From positions 160,244-224,243 of the forward strand of contig NZ_RYDL01000005.1 in assembly GCF_003968755.1 (NCBI RefSeq): a DNA stretch of 64,000 bases, read 5' to 3'. The position numbers and the translations under genes are program-made. The stretch comes from Flavobacterium sp. RSP15. Its GTDB lineage: Bacteria; Bacteroidota; Bacteroidia; Flavobacteriales; Flavobacteriaceae. Positions within the stretch are counted from its first letter, which is position 1, and every line of letters starts with the position of its first letter. Under the pieces are notes generated by a model. That model searched no databases, was not told the origin of the DNA, and was given only the letters and a program-made list of their open reading frames with translations. Positions 61,871-64,000 of this stretch are shown here, piece after piece.

Positions 61871-62986
61871 TTATGAAAACATGTCTTTTACTTTCTCAAA
61901 AAAGGATTTGTCTGATTTTTCCGGATTTGGAATAAAATTCTCATCCGTAAGATTTTTTTCGAAAAACTGTTTTTGATCTTTATCCAGCGTTTTTGGCGTC
62001 CAAACATTGACATGAACCAGTAAATCGCCGTTTCCATACCCATTGATACTCGGAATTCCTTTTCCTTTTAATCTCAAAATTTTACCGGATTGGATTCCTT
62101 CTTCTAGTTTGATTCTCACTTTTCCGTTTATAGCTTCAATGTCTTTGGAAATTCCAAGTACTGCTTCAGCAAAACTAATGTATAAATCGTAGTGTAAATT
62201 CTCTCCTTCGCGTTTCAAGAATTCATGCTCTAACTCTTCAATTGCCACAATTAAATCTCCCGGAATACTGTTTCCCGGAGCATCGTTCCCTTTATTAGAC
62301 ACTTTCAACTGCATACCGTCTACCACACCCGCAGGTATTTTTATAGAAACCGTTTCATCTTCAAGAATCATTCCTTGCGCGTCTGCTTCGGCTGGTTTTT
62401 TATCTAGAATTTGTCCGGAACCACCACAGGTAGGACAGGTAGAAGCCGATTGCATTCTGCCCAAAATGGTATTCGTAACCCGCATTACTTGTCCTTGACC
62501 GTTACAGGTTGAACACGTTTTATAACTAACTCCAGGGGCCTGAACTTTACGTTTTACTTTTACTTTTTTCTCCACGCCGTTGGCAATTTCCTCCAACGTC
62601 AATTTTACTTTGATGCGCAGGTTGCTTCCTTTAGCGCGACGAACACCGCCTCCACCGCTGTTGAAACCACCAAAACCGCCACCAAAAATATCCCCAAACT
62701 GACTGAAAATATCATCCATATTCATACCTCCGTGACCACCTCCGCCACTAAAACCACCCGATCCATCAAAAGCTTGATGGCCGTATTGGTCGTATTTGGC
62801 TTTTTTCTGAGGGTCGCTCAATACTTCGTAAGCTTCAGCAGCTAGTTTGAATTTATCTTCTGCCGATTTGTCTCCGGGATTTTTGTCAGGATGGTACTGT
62901 AAAGCGTTTTTTCTGTATGCTTTTTTAATTTCAGCAGCATCAGCACTTTTAGAAATGCCTAATATTTCGTAAAAATCTTTTTTCAT
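61871..62986 (-). CDS. dnaJ: DnaJ (Hsp40) co-chaperone with a reduced zinc region
   Basis: A 371-residue type I J-protein that delivers clients to DnaK and stimulates its ATPase. The J domain is at 1-70 with HPDKNPGD; the Gly/Phe-rich linker about 75-118; the zinc region about 150-195; then the C-terminal client-binding domains. Instead of four CxxCxGxG motifs only two are present, CSTCNGQG and CPTCGGSG. By position these are motifs 2 and 3, so zinc centre 2 remains and centre 1 is lost. It follows grpE by 76 bp in the same operon. Confidence 0.95.
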   Translation of the reverse strand: MKKDFYEILGISKSADAAEIKKAYRKNALQYHPDKNPGDKSAEDKFKLAAEAYEVLSDPQKKAKYDQYGHQAFDGSGGFSGGGGHGGMNMDDIFSQFGDIFGGGFGGFNSGGGGVRRAKGSNLRIKVKLTLEEIANGVEKKVKVKRKVQAPGVSYKTCSTCNGQGQVMRVTNTILGRMQSASTCPTCGGSGQILDKKPAEADAQGMILEDETVSIKIPAGVVDGMQLKVSNKGNDAPGNSIPGDLIVAIEELEHEFLKREGENLHYDLYISFAEAVLGISKDIEAINGKVRIKLEEGIQSGKILRLKGKGIPSINGYGNGDLLVHVNVWTPKTLDKDQKQFFEKNLTDENFIPNPEKSDKSFFEKVKDMFS

Positions 62987-63009
62987 TTTTATTTTTTTAT
63001 ACAGTACAG

Positions 63010-63065
63010 ACGCAATGTATCTCGTCTTTGTCTATTTAATTAAGACGCAATAAATCGCATCTCTA
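63010..63065. repeat. Imperfect direct repeat between grpE and dnaJ
   Basis: AGACGCAATGTATCTCGTCT (about 63010) and AGACGCAATAAATCGCATCT (about 63043) are similar 20-bp words, each itself an imperfect palindrome. They fill most of the 76-bp grpE-dnaJ spacer and the second runs into the grpE stop codon. They may affect expression of dnaJ relative to grpE, or be a copy of a dispersed short repeat. Confidence 0.55.
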
Positions 63066-63635
63066 CTGACCGATAACCACTTTTGGAAAACGAATGATCT
63101 TGTCTCCTAATTTATATCCTTTTTCAAGAACATCAACAATTTTCCCCTTCATCTTTGGAGCTGGAATCTGAGTAATTGCCTCTGCAAAATCCGCATCAAA
63201 AACATCTCCAGCTTTAACCTCAACTTGCTCTAATCCTTTAGAAATCAAAGTGCTTTTTAATTTCTCATGAATAAGCTCCACTCCCTTTGTCAACAATTCG
63301 TCATCCGATTTGTTTATTTCAACCAAAGCCCTGTCAAAATCATCCAATACAGGCAGCATCGCTAATAACACTTCTTGATTAGCCGTTTTGAATAATTCAA
63401 TACGCTCTTTGGTTGTTCTGCGTTTGTAATTTTCAAATTCAGCAAATAAGCGTAAATATTTATCTTTTTCTTTAGCTAAGTCTTGCGTTAATTGCTCTTC
63501 TACACTTAATTCCTCAACAATGATTTGCTCTTCATTGGCATTATCTTCTAATGTCAACTCCTCTAATTCTTGATCGATTTCTGTATTTTCGGTAGTCATA
63601 GTACTCGTATTTTTAAAAATATTCTTAAACTTCAT
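63063..63635 (-). CDS. grpE: GrpE nucleotide-exchange factor
   Basis: A 190-residue dimeric exchange factor for DnaK. It has an acidic N-terminal part (about 13-50), a long coiled coil about 50-95 (KEKDKYLRLFAEFENYKRRT), then the four-helix bundle (LPVLDDFDRALVEI) and the beta-wing with the signature VLEKGYKLGDKIIRFPKVVIG in overlapping parts. The ATG at 63635 is preferred because the promoter lies 21 bp upstream; an ATG at 63599 is an alternative. It is first in the grpE-dnaJ operon; dnaK is elsewhere. Confidence 0.95.
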   Translation of the reverse strand: MKFKNIFKNTSTMTTENTEIDQELEELTLEDNANEEQIIVEELSVEEQLTQDLAKEKDKYLRLFAEFENYKRRTTKERIELFKTANQEVLLAMLPVLDDFDRALVEINKSDDELLTKGVELIHEKLKSTLISKGLEQVEVKAGDVFDADFAEAITQIPAPKMKGKIVDVLEKGYKLGDKIIRFPKVVIGQ

Positions 63636-63655
63636 TTTTATTCTTTTTGGGATTG

Positions 63656-63687
63656 CAAAAGTACTGCCAATTCTTTTAAAATGTCAA
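63656..63687 (-). promoter_or_regulatory. Promoter of the grpE-dnaJ operon
   Basis: On the minus strand, TTG (63687-63685), a 21-nt spacer, then TACTTTTG (63663-63656), a full match to the Bacteroidota consensus. The leader to the ATG at 63635 would be about 15 nt. No CIRCE heat-shock operator was seen. Confidence 0.65.
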
Positions 63688-63880
63688 ATTGTCATCTTTT
63701 TATTGATTTCGCTTTTCTTTTCAATATAACACCTGAGTACTCAAAATTTTAAGATTATTTTAAGATTATCTTGCCGTTGTTTCATTAGCTTTGTTAAAAT
63801 TTTTTATTTAGAACACTTTTCAAAAGTAAAAACTCACGATTTTATTCTAAACAATTATTAATTCACCATTACCTTATAGA

Positions 63881-63917
63881 AAAAAAAGCTTCGTGTACTA
63901 AAACGGAGCTTTTTTTA
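63881..63917. terminator. Hairpin flanked by A and T tracts
   Basis: AAAAAAGCTTCGT pairs with ACGGAGCTTTTTT (one G/T wobble) around a short loop, with T's after it on either strand. No plus-strand gene precedes it in the window, so it may end a transcript entering from the right, on the minus strand. Confidence 0.55.
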
Positions 63918-63925
63918 TGTGTTTA

Positions 63926-64000
63926 ATGTCCCGTCCTGAAATAGCGATACACAAAAAGTATCCTAATGGAAAAACATGAAGAAACACGCTATGTGAAGCG
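63926..64000 (+). mobile_element. Probable left end of an IS3-type insertion sequence
   Basis: Starting near TGTCCCGTCCTGAAATAGCG (about 63927), the sequence looks like the terminal repeat and leader of IS3-group elements of Flavobacteriia. A frame opens at 63966 with MEKHEETRYVKR before the window ends, which resembles the first residues of an OrfA helix-turn-helix transposase subunit. The element is cut by the window edge, so the assignment rests on about 75 bp. Confidence 0.45.

Larger units (their letters stand above)
63636..63965. other. Intergenic region between grpE and the right-edge element
   Basis: A gap of 330 bp. It holds the grpE promoter, AT-rich sequence without coding signs, the hairpin at 63881-63917 and the start of the probable insertion sequence. 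Confidence 0.55.

Overview
The window looks like a chromosomal segment of a Flavobacterium-type bacterium (Bacteroidota, class Flavobacteriia). It is AT-rich. It encodes SusC/SusD-type and CarboxypepD_reg-containing TonB receptors, two very large proteins with C-terminal type IX secretion (T9SS) sorting domains, and an anti-sigma/ECF-sigma pair ahead of a SusCD pair. Many genes are preceded by the Bacteroidota promoter pattern TTG-N17-23-TAnnTTTG rather than by strong Shine-Dalgarno sites. The species cannot be fixed from sequence reading alone. No rRNA, tRNA, prophage or CRISPR-Cas locus was seen.

Layout. 1-121: start of a secreted protein running off the left edge. 375-4754: operon of a TonB-dependent receptor, a secreted alpha/beta hydrolase and a lipoprotein glycerophosphodiester phosphodiesterase. 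5059-14497: ftsE followed by a surface-polysaccharide cluster (four glycosyltransferases, FdtA-like isomerase, FdtB-like aminotransferase, Wzx-like flippase, LbH acyltransferase, FemAB/GNAT-like protein). 14533-22861: housekeeping block (TRIC/UPF0126 protein, TrmH-type methylase, RelA/SpoT, Fur-family regulator, PurA, Nudix, EamA, peroxiredoxin). 23151-24362: MFS exporter. 24907-35231: two giant T9SS cargo paralogues sharing C-terminal halves but not N-terminal halves. 35364-35585: small secreted Cys/Lys-rich protein. 35774-43979: ECF sigma, FecR, SusC, SusD and calcineurin-like phosphoesterase, a PUL-like locus with a phosphatase where glycosidases are usual. 44241-54233: AEC carrier, MeaB GTPase, SPFH protein, MATE exporter, outer-membrane barrel, SDR, MtaB and several hypotheticals. 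54230-57328: HAD phosphatase, a dead type II toxin-antitoxin pair, a DUF2007 protein, and a REP-associated tyrosine transposase (RAYT) flanked by two REP arrays. 57329-63635: one-domain DEAD-box-like protein, NtrC-type regulator without a DNA-binding domain, NatAB-like ABC exporter, dnaJ and grpE. 63926-64000: probable start of an insertion sequence.

How it fits together. Two separate loci pair a TonB-dependent import system with a secreted or lipidated phosphodiester/phosphomonoester-type hydrolase (375-4754 and 35774-43979), suggesting scavenging of phosphorylated organic matter; this is inference. The polysaccharide cluster would make and export a glycan containing a 3-amino-3,6-dideoxyhexose, although no dTDP-glucose synthesis genes lie in the window.

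The most unusual structure is the RAYT gene at 56227-56826. It has four 86-bp REP units on one side and eight REP hairpins, spaced 80 or 44 bp apart, on the other, in opposite orientations and with array-specific loops and second hairpins. Second in interest are two intergenic structured elements (about 50080-50190 and 23008-23148) that share a conserved edge motif around long, unrelated hairpins.
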